This document shows, piece after piece, positions 15,599 to 23,974 of a DNA stretch of 36,091 bases. How positions within the stretch are numbered: the first letter of the stretch is position 1; each line of letters starts with the position of its first letter. The notes under the pieces were generated by a model. It ran no database searches, had not been told where the DNA came from, and saw only the letters and a list, made by a program, of their open reading frames with translations. The stretch is from Bacteroidales bacterium (lineage in GTDB: Bacteria > Bacteroidota > Bacteroidia > Bacteroidales > UBA932): the NCBI GenBank assembly GCA_017464245.1, contig JAFUDV010000054.1:1-36091 (forward strand). Reading direction: 5' to 3'. The translations under genes and the position numbers were made by a program.

Positions 15599-17062
15599 AT
15601 GAAAAAACATCTCTCCTTCCTCTCAGCCCTGCTTCTGTTCCTCTCTTCCTTCTCAGCGCAGGCGCAGGAACTCGAAAGCGGCTATTTCCTGGGCGGCAAT
15701 CCGTATGCTTTCCGGCTGAACCCGGCTTTCCAGAGTGAACGGAACATCTTTTCCATCGCCCTCGGACAGACCGGTCTGGGTGCCTGGAGCAACCTGGGTG
15801 TCAGTTCCCTGCTGTATCCGAATGCGAACGGGTACATGTACACGTTCATGAACGACCGGGTCAGCGCCTCCGAATTCCTGAGGCATGTCCGCTCCCGCAA
15901 CAACCTGGACCTGGATGCCCGGATCAACCTGCTGACGGTCGGTTTCTGGGCAGGAAAGCGGTATTATACCCTGGATTTCAACCTCCGGAGCCTGAACGCG
16001 CTCTCCATTCCGGAGGACGCGTTCCGTTTCCTGAAGGAGGATGCCGGGAGCAAGGCTGCTTCCTATGACATGGCGGGGCTGGGCTTCCGTTCCAAGGAGT
16101 TCCTGGAGGCTGCCTTCGGCTGGTCCAAGAATTATGACAATGTCTTCAATGTCGGATTCCGTGTCAAGGCGCTTCTGGGCATTGCCGATGCGGACGTGAT
16201 GGCGAAAAAGCTCAGCCTGTCCATGAGCGGCGAGCGTTGGGAAATCCAGGCGCAGAGCGAACTGGGCATTTCCTCCGCCGCCGGTGTGAAGTATGGCCTG
16301 GACGAGGACGGCTATCTGGACTTCTCATCCATCGAAATGGGCGATATCGATGACTGGCATCAGGTCCGTCCCGCCGGTTACGGTGCCGCCGTGGACCTGG
16401 GGGCCAGCTGGAACGTCCTGCCCGAGCTGACGCTGTCGGCCTCGGTCCTGGACCTGGGCGGTCTCCTGTGGAACCGCGGCGTCCGGGGGCTTTCTCCGGA
16501 AACCGGTTATGTCTGGGAACCTTCCGGAGACCGTGGAGACGGCGACGAGTCCTGGGAAGATGAGATCGGCGATGCAGAAAAGGCTCTGGCCGGCGTGTTC
16601 CGTTTCCGGGATTCCGGCGCCAAATCGGTGTTCGACTTCCTTCCCTTCCGGGTCAACCTGGGTGCCGAGTACCGGATGCCGTTCTATGACCGCCTGAGCG
16701 TGGGAGCCCTCTACCAGGGCCGTGGCGGAAAGTGCTTCGGCCGCCATACAGGCCGTCTCTCCCTGAACTGGAATCCGCTCAGTTTCCTGAGCATGTCGGC
16801 GAGTTCCGCGCTCAGCGACCTGGGACAGAGCATGGGCTTTGTCCTGAACCTTCATCCGGGCGTGCTGAACCTGACCCTGGGTGCCGACTACATTCCTTTC
16901 CACTGCGTCAGTGTCTCGTCCCTGCTGGACGAGGATTTCCCGGATCAGTACAGGCGCTTTGCCGTCCTTCCGCGCGACAACATGAAACTCAACTTCTACA
17001 TCGGACTCAATCTCGCCTTTGGCCGTTCCCGGCTGGACCATGCCAAACGTTTTGTCCTGTAG
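15599..17062 (+). CDS. DUF5723-like outer-membrane beta-barrel protein
   Basis: The 487-residue protein has a typical signal peptide, MKKHLSFLSALLLFLSSFSA followed by QAQE, with cleavage near residue 22. The start of the mature protein, SGYFLGGNPYAFRLNPAFQSERNIFSIALGQTGLGAWSNLG, with its RLNPAF segment, resembles the DUF5723/FadL-like barrel families of Bacteroidota. The rest is built of amphipathic beta strands with aromatic residues at strand ends (for example FRVNLGAEYRMPFYDRLSVGALYQG and LNLTLGADYIPFHCVSVSS). It ends LNFYIGLNLAFGRSRLDHAKRFVL rather than in a terminal aromatic. No substrate can be assigned. It is probably co-transcribed with the lipoprotein upstream. The DUF5723 assignment is from memory of the motif and is less certain than the barrel call. 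Confidence 0.75.
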   Translation: MKKHLSFLSALLLFLSSFSAQAQELESGYFLGGNPYAFRLNPAFQSERNIFSIALGQTGLGAWSNLGVSSLLYPNANGYMYTFMNDRVSASEFLRHVRSRNNLDLDARINLLTVGFWAGKRYYTLDFNLRSLNALSIPEDAFRFLKEDAGSKAASYDMAGLGFRSKEFLEAAFGWSKNYDNVFNVGFRVKALLGIADADVMAKKLSLSMSGERWEIQAQSELGISSAAGVKYGLDEDGYLDFSSIEMGDIDDWHQVRPAGYGAAVDLGASWNVLPELTLSASVLDLGGLLWNRGVRGLSPETGYVWEPSGDRGDGDESWEDEIGDAEKALAGVFRFRDSGAKSVFDFLPFRVNLGAEYRMPFYDRLSVGALYQGRGGKCFGRHTGRLSLNWNPLSFLSMSASSALSDLGQSMGFVLNLHPGVLNLTLGADYIPFHCVSVSSLLDEDFPDQYRRFAVLPRDNMKLNFYIGLNLAFGRSRLDHAKRFVL

Positions 17063-17091
17063 TTTACTGAAATCAACTTAAACCTATCCTC

Positions 17092-18225
17092 ATGCCTATC
17101 ACAGTCAAACCGGTCACCACCCGCCAGGAACTCCGGCAGTTCGTGAAGTTCCCGCTCGGCTTGTACAAGGGGTGCCCTCACTATGTCCCCGGACTCTATT
17201 CCGACGAGATGTCCACGCTGGATCCTTCCAAGAATCCCATGGGCAAGTATTCCAAGTCCGAGAAGTTCCTCGCTTACAACGAGAAAGGTGAGATCGTCGG
17301 ACGCGTGATCGCCATCATCAACGAAATCGCGAACCGGGACTGGGACCATGCCGAGGTCCGCTTCGGCTGGATGGACTTCATCGACGATCCCGCGGTTTCC
17401 CGGGCCTTGCTGGACGCCGTCGCGGAGTTCGGCCGGAAACACGGCATGAAGCGCATTGTGGGACCGCTCGGATTCACCGACTTCGACAGTGAAGGCTGCG
17501 TCGTGGAAGGATTCGACGATATCAGTTCGTTCGCGCTCCGTTACAATTATCCGTACTACAAGGACCATTTTGAAGCCCTTGGTTTTGAAAAGGTCAACGA
17601 CTGGCTGGAATATCGCATTTACGTTCCGGAACAGGTTCCGGACAAGGTGAGCCGCATGGCGGCCATCGTCTCGGAGCGGTATGGCCTGCATATCCGAAAG
17701 CTCACCCGGAAGATCGTAAAAGAGGAAGACTACGGCACCAAGATCTTCGAACTGATCAACCGGACCTACTGCGACCTTTTTGACTTTACGGTCCTTCCGG
17801 TGGATGTCATGCAGTCTTACATCAAGACGTACCTGGGCCTTCTGGACCTGAAGTTCGTCACTTGTGTGGAAGACGGCGAGGGGAAGCTGGTCGCGTTCAG
17901 CATCACGATGCCGTCGCTGGCCCATGCCGTCAAGAAAGGAAACGGATACCTGTTCCCGCTGGGCTGGTGGCATTTGCTCCGGTCCATGTATTTCAAGTAC
18001 GAGGATGCCCTGGAGCTGCTGCTGATCGCCGTGGAACCGGACTACCGGAACAAGGGCGTGCATGCCGTCCTGTTCAACGAACTCATTCCCATGCTCATCA
18101 ACAACGGTTTCAAATACGGCGAATCCAATGCCGAAATGGAGTCCAACACCAGTGTCCAGAACATGTGGAACATGTACCGGAAAGACTTCAAGCGCCGTCG
18201 CCGCGTTTTTGGAAAGGACCTTTAG
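17092..18225 (+). CDS. GNAT-like N-acetyltransferase family protein
   Basis: The 377-residue protein has a soluble alpha/beta composition. The N-terminal half contains QFVKFPLGLYKGCPHYVPGLYSDE and FLAYNEKGEIVGRVIAIINE, which looks like a first GNAT-type fold. The C-terminal half ends with LLLIAVEPDYRNKGVHAVLFNELIPMLINNGFKYGESNAEMESN (about 309-350), which has the RNKG-type acetyl-CoA pyrophosphate loop. Double-GNAT proteins of this sort, similar to E. coli YghO, are common in Bacteroidota but uncharacterised. No substrate is evident. A 29-base gap separates it from the barrel gene and six bases separate it from rarA, so the link with rarA is closer. Confidence 0.75.
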   Translation: MPITVKPVTTRQELRQFVKFPLGLYKGCPHYVPGLYSDEMSTLDPSKNPMGKYSKSEKFLAYNEKGEIVGRVIAIINEIANRDWDHAEVRFGWMDFIDDPAVSRALLDAVAEFGRKHGMKRIVGPLGFTDFDSEGCVVEGFDDISSFALRYNYPYYKDHFEALGFEKVNDWLEYRIYVPEQVPDKVSRMAAIVSERYGLHIRKLTRKIVKEEDYGTKIFELINRTYCDLFDFTVLPVDVMQSYIKTYLGLLDLKFVTCVEDGEGKLVAFSITMPSLAHAVKKGNGYLFPLGWWHLLRSMYFKYEDALELLLIAVEPDYRNKGVHAVLFNELIPMLINNGFKYGESNAEMESNTSVQNMWNMYRKDFKRRRRVFGKDL

Positions 18226-18231
18226 CCGACC

Positions 18232-19533
18232 ATGTCAGCCTCAAGCAGCATGCTCCCTCCCCTTCCGGAGCGGATGCGGCCGGATTCGCTGGACCACTAT
18301 GTAGGCCAGCGCCATCTGGTCGGGGAAGGCTGTGTGCTCCGGAAGATGATCGAGAGCGGGAATCTCTCTTCCTTCATCCTCTGGGGGCCTCCCGGAGTGG
18401 GCAAGACGACCCTCGCCCATATCATCGCGCAGACGATGGGACGCGAGTTCTATACGCTTTCCGCCGTTACGGCGGGGGTAAAGGACGTCCGGGAAGTGTT
18501 TGAGAAAGCGCGGGGCGCCGGGCTGTTCAGCCAGCGGGGCGCTCCCATCCTGTTCATCGACGAAATCCACCGTTTTAACAAGGCACAGCAGGATGCCCTG
18601 CTGGGCGCCGTGGAGACCGGCACCATCGTCCTGATCGGCGCCACGACGGAGAACCCTTCTTTCGAGGTCATCTCCCCCCTGCTGTCCCGTTGTCAGGTTT
18701 TTGTCCTGAAACCCTTGGAACGCAATGATATGCAGACACTTCTGGATCGTGCTCTCCGCGAGGACGTCCTCCTGAAGACGAAGGAGATCCGCCTGGAGGA
18801 GACGGAGGCGCTGATGCGTTTCAGCGGCGGTGACGGCCGGAAGCTCCTGAATGTCCTGGAAATCGTCGTGGACGCCTTTGCCGGCCGCTCCCCCATCGTG
18901 ATTGACAATGCGACGGTCACGGAGAGCATCCAGGAGAACATGGCCATGTACGACAAGGACGGGGAGATGCACTATGACATCATTTCGGCCTTCATCAAGA
19001 GCATCCGCGGGTCGGACCCGAATGCGGCCATCTACTACCTGGCCCGGATGATCGATGCGGGTGAGGATCCCCTGTTCATCGCCCGCCGGCTGTGCCTGTC
19101 AGCCTCCGAGGACGTCGGACTCGCAAATCCGAACGCCCTGCTGCTGGCCAATGCCTGCTTCGAAGTAGTCTCCAAGATCGGCATGCCGGAAGGAAGGATT
19201 CCGCTGGCGGAGACGACGGTCTATCTGGCTTCCTCCCCCAAGAGCAACGGCTCCTACATGGCCCTGGAAAAGGCGCTCGCCCTCGTGAAGGAAACCGGGA
19301 ACCTGCCGGTCCCCCTCCCTATCCGCAACGCCCCCACGCAGCTGATGAAGGACCTCCATTACAGCGACGGATACAAGTATGCCCATGATTTCCCGGGCCA
19401 CTTCGTGGACATGGAATTCCTTCCCGAGGAAATCAAGGGGACGGTCTTCTACGATCCCCAGCCCAACCGGCACGAAAACACCCTCCGCGCCTACCTCGAG
19501 GCCTGTTGGCCGAAGTATTATCAGAAAGGATAG
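18232..19533 (+). CDS. rarA: Replication-associated recombination protein A (AAA+ ATPase)
   Basis: The 433-residue protein matches RarA/MgsA, a clamp-loader-like AAA+ ATPase acting at stalled replication forks. It opens PPLPERMRPDSLDHYVGQRHLVGEG, has Walker A GPPGVGKTT (52-60), Walker B ILFIDEIHRFNKAQQDALL (Asp110-Glu111), the sensor-1 segment IGATTENPSFEVISPLLSRCQVF, and the C-terminal tetramerisation region with SAFIKSIRGSDPNAAIYYLARMI, RRLCLSASEDVGLANPNAL and NAPTQLMKDLHYSDGYKYAHD. ATG 18250 is an alternative start that would trim six residues. Its last 13 bases overlap the end of the convergent tamL gene. Confidence 0.94.
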   Translation: MSASSSMLPPLPERMRPDSLDHYVGQRHLVGEGCVLRKMIESGNLSSFILWGPPGVGKTTLAHIIAQTMGREFYTLSAVTAGVKDVREVFEKARGAGLFSQRGAPILFIDEIHRFNKAQQDALLGAVETGTIVLIGATTENPSFEVISPLLSRCQVFVLKPLERNDMQTLLDRALREDVLLKTKEIRLEETEALMRFSGGDGRKLLNVLEIVVDAFAGRSPIVIDNATVTESIQENMAMYDKDGEMHYDIISAFIKSIRGSDPNAAIYYLARMIDAGEDPLFIARRLCLSASEDVGLANPNALLLANACFEVVSKIGMPEGRIPLAETTVYLASSPKSNGSYMALEKALALVKETGNLPVPLPIRNAPTQLMKDLHYSDGYKYAHDFPGHFVDMEFLPEEIKGTVFYDPQPNRHENTLRAYLEACWPKYYQKG

Positions 19534-21698
19534 CCTACGCCGAAGTGCAGGGCGTAGTTCCCGCCCTTGAGCCAGTCGGACGGACCGATCCAGCGGGAGC
19601 CGGCCGGGCGGCAGGGTTCATAGACCTTCGTGCCCAGGTCGATGCGGACCAGGATGAAGTCCAGGTTCACGCGGATGCCCAGTCCCCAGTCTCCGGCAAT
19701 GGTGTCGAAGGAGAAGTTCGGCCCTTCGTACCCCTCGACCTTGCGCAGGTTCCAGACGTTGCCGGCGTCGGCGAAAAGCGCTCCCTCCAGTTTCCAGAAC
19801 AACGGGAAGCGGTATTCGACATTGGCCTCCATCTTCATGTCACCGGTCTGGCTGGGAATCAGGAAATACTCGGTCCAGGGCTCGACGGAACCCGGACCCA
19901 GGGCCCGGGCCTGCCAGCCGCGCATGCTGTTCGCACCGCCGGCGTAGAACTGTTTTTCGAACGGTACCGAGTAGGAATTCCCGTATGCATAGCCGGCGCC
20001 CGCCAGGAAACGGAGGGCGAGTGCCTGCTGGTCGTCACCACCGAACCGGAAAGTCTGTCCGAACTGGATCTCGGCGCGGACATATTGGGCATAAGGCGTT
20101 TCCCAGATGGTGTGGGACCCGAAATCGTTGGTGGGCATGGCCGAGTTGAACAGGCTCAGGACGTTGCCGGAAAGGTCCAGGTTCAGGCGGGCGTAATGGT
20201 AGGTGCGCTTGGGGATGGTGGATGCGTCCGTCGTATAATACAGCATGCCGCCTACGCCCATGTCGAAGTGGTCGGAGTAGGCATATGTGAGGAACAGGTC
20301 CTTCATCATCCGCTCGACGAAACTGTCGGAAATGCTGAACAGGCGGACGATGTTGGCCTTGAACGGATACAGTTCGTAGAAGAAATTCCTGCCCAGGCTG
20401 CCGATGTAACCGAAGGTCGTCGTGATCATCGTCCGCTTGTATTCCGGCCGGTCCTGGTAGCTGAAACCGAGCGAAAGGTCCGTATGGGGCAGGTTCGGCC
20501 CCCGGAAGAGGCTGTTCGGAAGGCCGATGAGCTTGGGAATCCGGATCGTGGACGTGATGCTGAATTCGGTGGAGCGCACATCCTCCTTGGGCTTGAACTG
20601 GAAGTTGCCCTTGAGCCCCAGGTTGAACAGTTCTCCCCCATGGAAGATGTTCTTGTGGAAGTAATTGAGCTGCGGGGAGATACCGAACAGGCCTGTCGAG
20701 TTCACGGAGGCTTCCAGATTGGCCTTGAAGCCCTGGACCCTGCCATTCTGGAGGGTGATGTCGCAGTCCACGACATCGTCGAAGACCGGGGTCATCGCGA
20801 CGTTCACGCCGTTGAAGACGCTCAGGTTGGACAGGCGGGAATAGGTGGCGTCCACGACCCGGGCACTGTACCGCATGCCGGGGCGCAGGATGTTCAGGTT
20901 CTCCAGGACGGAGGTCCGCACATTGACATCCGCCGGCGTGGAGAGGGTGACGTTGCCGATGGTGTATTTCCGATGCGGCTTCGCCTCGTCCGGGGAACCG
21001 TTCCGGGGGTATTCGCGGATGGACATCGTCAGGTCCGCCGTCCCGTCCGAGCGGAGCGTATCCGCCTCGAAGAAGTAGTAGTTCTTGTTGAAGCCGTAGT
21101 AGCCGCGGTTCTGGAAGAATTCGGTGGAACGGACGGTCTCGGCCTCCAGGTCCGCTTCGGAAAGGTATTGGCCGGTCTTGATGGTCGTCCGGCGCTTGTC
21201 CATCTCGAAGTCCCTCTCGAAACCGTCGGATTCGGGGACTTTATACTGAATGGAAGCGATCTTGTAGCGGTGGCCGGGATGGACATAGTAGGTGACGTAG
21301 GCCCGTTTCCCCTTGTACTCGACATCGCTCCGGACAGTGGATCCGTACCAGCCGATGTACTCGAGATGGTTCTCCATGTTGTCCACGCTCACGGCAAGCT
21401 GTTCCGGGTCGAAGACGACCGGCTCCGCGCCGAGGCTCCGGACCAGGTTGTTGAGCCAGGTGTCCGACGTGTCGGCGAGGTTGTAAAGGGCGACCGACGG
21501 GCTCCAGCCGAATACCGAGGCATTGGGCTTCTGGCTGACGTAGGAGGAGAGTTCGGAAGGACGCACTTCGCTCCGGTCCACCTTGATCTTGCTGCCGGCC
21601 AGGCGGTATTTCCCTTCCGGGAGGATGCGTGTCGTGCTGCAGGAGACGGCGAGCATTCCGGCGATGAGCAGAAGGGATATGGGCTTCCGGCAGTTCAT
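19521..21698 (-). CDS. tamL: TamL-type lipoprotein BamA/TamA homologue
   Basis: The 725-residue protein begins MNCRKPISLLLIAGMLAVSC, a lipoprotein signal with Cys20, followed by STTRILPEGKYRLAGSKIKVD, typical of the Bacteroidota TamL family. POTRA-like repeats fill about residues 25-340 (for example HPGHRYKIASIQYKV, RKYTIGNVTLSTPADVNV and GMRYSARVVDATYSRLSNLSVFNGVNV). The 16-strand Omp85 barrel follows, with the conserved motif FYAGGANSMRGWQARALGPGS and final strands ending GVGYPF with a terminal Phe. It should insert or export proteins or lipids at the outer membrane. The reading frame stays open far upstream over the SpoU gene, but homology and the signal peptide fix the ATG at 21698. No TamB-type gene is next to it. 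A -7 element ends only five bases before the ATG. Confidence 0.9.
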   Translation of the reverse strand: MNCRKPISLLLIAGMLAVSCSTTRILPEGKYRLAGSKIKVDRSEVRPSELSSYVSQKPNASVFGWSPSVALYNLADTSDTWLNNLVRSLGAEPVVFDPEQLAVSVDNMENHLEYIGWYGSTVRSDVEYKGKRAYVTYYVHPGHRYKIASIQYKVPESDGFERDFEMDKRRTTIKTGQYLSEADLEAETVRSTEFFQNRGYYGFNKNYYFFEADTLRSDGTADLTMSIREYPRNGSPDEAKPHRKYTIGNVTLSTPADVNVRTSVLENLNILRPGMRYSARVVDATYSRLSNLSVFNGVNVAMTPVFDDVVDCDITLQNGRVQGFKANLEASVNSTGLFGISPQLNYFHKNIFHGGELFNLGLKGNFQFKPKEDVRSTEFSITSTIRIPKLIGLPNSLFRGPNLPHTDLSLGFSYQDRPEYKRTMITTTFGYIGSLGRNFFYELYPFKANIVRLFSISDSFVERMMKDLFLTYAYSDHFDMGVGGMLYYTTDASTIPKRTYHYARLNLDLSGNVLSLFNSAMPTNDFGSHTIWETPYAQYVRAEIQFGQTFRFGGDDQQALALRFLAGAGYAYGNSYSVPFEKQFYAGGANSMRGWQARALGPGSVEPWTEYFLIPSQTGDMKMEANVEYRFPLFWKLEGALFADAGNVWNLRKVEGYEGPNFSFDTIAGDWGLGIRVNLDFILVRIDLGTKVYEPCRPAGSRWIGPSDWLKGGNYALHFGVGYPF

Positions 21699-21703
21699 TC
21701 TTA

Positions 21704-21711
21704 CAAAAATA
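21704..21711 (-). promoter_or_regulatory. Possible tamL promoter -7 element
   Basis: The minus strand reads TATTTTTG, matching TAnnTTTG, but it ends only five bases before the ATG at 21698. If used, the transcript would have almost no leader. No -33 element is clear. Confidence 0.4.
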
Positions 21712-21745
21712 ACACTTTTTGCGTGTTTTTCGGCAAGAAATGTCA

Positions 21746-21753
21746 TAACTTTG
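21746..21753 (+). promoter_or_regulatory. Possible SpoU methyltransferase promoter -7 element
   Basis: TAACTTTG matches TAnnTTTG exactly and ends five bases before the ATG at 21759, again implying a nearly leaderless transcript. A TTTG at 21718-21721 is 24 bases upstream, too far for a normal -33. Confidence 0.45.
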
Positions 21754-21758
21754 CGCCC

Positions 21759-22481
21759 ATGCAGATCTCCAGGAATGAAATGCGGCTCGTGAGTTCCCTG
21801 TCCCGGAAAAAGGGACGGGAAGAGACCGGCCTGTTTGTCGTCGAAGGTGAAAAGATGGTGTCCGAAGCCCTGGCCTCGGACTTCGAGGTCGTCTCCGTGT
21901 ACCGCCGGGACGAGATCGGCGAGGAAGCGATGGCGCGGCTTTCGTCCCTCTCCTCCCCTTCTCCCGTGCTGGCGACGGTCCGGATTCCCGCACCGGTGGA
22001 CTTCCACCCCGAGAAGGGCCTGTTTCTGGCCCTGGACGGTATCCGGGACCCGGGCAACCTGGGCACGATCCTCCGGGTGGCCGACTGGTTCGGCATCGAC
22101 GGGGTGTTCGCGTCGGAAGACACCGTGGACCTGTACAATCCCAAGGTGGTCCAGGCGACGATGGGGGCCATTTTCCGCATCCCTTTCCATACGGCCCGTA
22201 TTCCGGACCTCTGCGCCCGCATCGTAACGGACGGCGGACACGTGTACGGTACTTTCCTGGACGGGAAGAACCTGTATGGACGGGACCTGGACACGGGTAG
22301 CCGCACGCCCTCCGTCATCGTCATCGGCAATGAATCGAACGGAATTTCACGGGAAACGGCCGCCCATGTGAGCGACCGTCTGTTCATCCCTCCCTATCCT
22401 GCGGACGATCCGGGTTCCGAATCCCTGAACGCCGCCATCGCCACGGCCATCACCGTGGCCGAATTCAGAAGACGCGGATAG
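21759..22481 (+). CDS. TrmH/SpoU family RNA 2'-O-methyltransferase
   Basis: The 240-residue protein has an N-terminal substrate-binding part (MQISRNEMRLVSSLSRKKGREETGLFVVEGEKMVSEAL) and a C-terminal SPOUT trefoil-knot domain. SPOUT motifs 1-3 are visible: LDGIRDPGNLGTILRVADWFGIDGVF, VIVIGNESNGISRE and IPPYPADDPGSESLNAAIATAITVAEF. It should methylate a ribose 2'-hydroxyl in rRNA or tRNA with SAM in the cytoplasm; the target nucleotide cannot be told. The start at 21759 matches the family N-terminus. The frame is open for 2.25 kb upstream, but that part is antisense to tamL. Its last 17 bases overlap the convergent GH13 gene. Confidence 0.92.
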   Translation: MQISRNEMRLVSSLSRKKGREETGLFVVEGEKMVSEALASDFEVVSVYRRDEIGEEAMARLSSLSSPSPVLATVRIPAPVDFHPEKGLFLALDGIRDPGNLGTILRVADWFGIDGVFASEDTVDLYNPKVVQATMGAIFRIPFHTARIPDLCARIVTDGGHVYGTFLDGKNLYGRDLDTGSRTPSVIVIGNESNGISRETAAHVSDRLFIPPYPADDPGSESLNAAIATAITVAEFRRRG

Positions 22482-23973
22482 CGACGAAATCTTTTGAAGG
22501 AACACGCAAGGTCGTCAACCCTTTCAGGTTGATGCCCAGATATTTGCATGCTTCTTCCGGAATGGTGACCGTGATGTTGGCCACCGGGCCGAAATTGGCC
22601 GTGACCAGCCAGGTCTCCTTTCCGTCGCTGCGGAGGAAGGCGAAGTGCCGGTCCGGGTCGAATCCCTCTCCCTGGCAATAACCCAGGTCGAAGGTCTTTC
22701 CCTCCGCAAAGGCCGGAATCCTGGCAAGGGCCAGCGCTTCCCGGTAACGTTTCAGCACGGACTTCTGCCGGACGGACAGGCCTTTCCGTCCGTCGCCGAT
22801 ATACTTTCTCAGGTCCTGCAGGCTGCGGACCGTCCACCAGTCGAAGATGGACGTCCGGCCGTTGACTCCGCTGAAAGGCTCATTGTCCATGCCCCGCTCG
22901 CCGATTTCCTGGCCGAAGTACAGCATGAGAGGAGCGGTGTTCAGCAGCAGCGACACGCCCAGGGCAGCATAGCCCGCCTCGGCGCTGCCGGCGAAGAAAT
23001 CGGAGGCAACGCGCTGCTCGTCATGGTTCTCGAGGAAATCCAGCATGCGCGGCTGTAAGTCGCCGAGGAACTGCCAGTTCCAGGTCAGCGCCTTCGCGGT
23101 ATATCCGTCGCAGGTGACGCTGCGGACCGTGTCGTACAGGCCGGACTTGTCGTAGAGCAGGTCGAAGCCCACTTCTTCCACGTACATCCGGTATTTATCC
23201 TTCTCGTACACCTCCGCGATGAAGATGACCTGCGGGAACTCGCGCTTGATGCGGGCGATGAGCCACTGCATGAACTGCGGAGGGACAAGTTCCACCATGT
23301 CGCAGCGGAAGCCGTCCACCCCCTTGAGGGCCCAGAACCGGACGATTTCATACATCTTGTCCCAGGTGGGCGTGTGGAAGTCGCAGTAATTGACCTTGAT
23401 GGTCTCGTACCAGTCGTTGATGCCGGGGGTTGGGGAGAAGCAGTTGCCGGACGCCTTCGCAGGATGCTCGTAGTAGGAACTTCCCGTACAGGGCTCCGGA
23501 AGGCGGAGGGTCTCCCCGGGATAGTAGAAGAAATCGTTGTCCGGAGCCCAGTGCACGGACGTGTCGTCGTCGGCTCCCAGCGAACGGACGCCGGCGGGAG
23601 CGGAGACGCTGTCGTAATCCCGGGCGACATGGTTGGGGACAAAGTCCATGATGACCTTGAGGCCGTGTGCATGGGTTCGGTTCACCAGTTGAAGGAATTC
23701 TTCCATCCGATGCTCCGGATCATCTGCCAGATAAGGATTTACGTCATAGTAATCCGTGATGGCATACGGGGAGCCGGCCTCCCCTTTCACAATCTGGGGA
23801 TGGGAGGGGATGCAGCCTTCGTCAGCCTTGCGGGTGGCATGGCGGATGAGGCCGGTGTACCAGACATAATCAACGCCAAGTCCCCGGAGGTACTCCAGGG
23901 ACTCGGTGTCGATCGATGAAAACTTGCCGCTTCCCCAAAGCCGGGGAAGCATTTGGTAGAGGATCTGTTTCAA
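22465..23973 (-). CDS. GH13 alpha-amylase family glycosidase
   Basis: The 502-residue cytoplasmic-type protein (no signal peptide) has the GH13 (beta/alpha)8 barrel. Region I is VIMDFVPNHVARD, region II GVDGFRCDM with nucleophile Asp225, region III FIAEVYE with acid/base Glu254, and region IV FLENHDEQR with Asp318. It should act on alpha-glucans or malto-oligosaccharides inside the cell. The best start is a TTG at 23973, one base after the phosphofructokinase stop: it gives (M)KQILYQMLPRLWG, the usual family N-terminus, and an in-frame TGA lies four codons upstream. ATG 23952 would remove conserved residues. Tight linkage to phosphofructokinase fits glucan breakdown feeding glycolysis. Confidence 0.9.
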   Translation of the reverse strand: MKQILYQMLPRLWGSGKFSSIDTESLEYLRGLGVDYVWYTGLIRHATRKADEGCIPSHPQIVKGEAGSPYAITDYYDVNPYLADDPEHRMEEFLQLVNRTHAHGLKVIMDFVPNHVARDYDSVSAPAGVRSLGADDDTSVHWAPDNDFFYYPGETLRLPEPCTGSSYYEHPAKASGNCFSPTPGINDWYETIKVNYCDFHTPTWDKMYEIVRFWALKGVDGFRCDMVELVPPQFMQWLIARIKREFPQVIFIAEVYEKDKYRMYVEEVGFDLLYDKSGLYDTVRSVTCDGYTAKALTWNWQFLGDLQPRMLDFLENHDEQRVASDFFAGSAEAGYAALGVSLLLNTAPLMLYFGQEIGERGMDNEPFSGVNGRTSIFDWWTVRSLQDLRKYIGDGRKGLSVRQKSVLKRYREALALARIPAFAEGKTFDLGYCQGEGFDPDRHFAFLRSDGKETWLVTANFGPVANITVTIPEEACKYLGINLKGLTTLRVPSKDFVAIRVF

Positions 23974-23974
23974 T

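Noticed and set aside
19506..21758. Open plus-strand frame of about 750 codons in front of the SpoU methyltransferase
   Set aside because: It lies antisense to tamL, whose protein has clear POTRA and barrel motifs. The antisense translation has no recognisable domain, and the methyltransferase start at 21759 is set by homology.
21699..22241. N-terminal extension of tamL by 181 codons
   Set aside because: It overlaps the SpoU gene on the other strand; the lipoprotein signal beginning at 21698 gives the true N-terminus.
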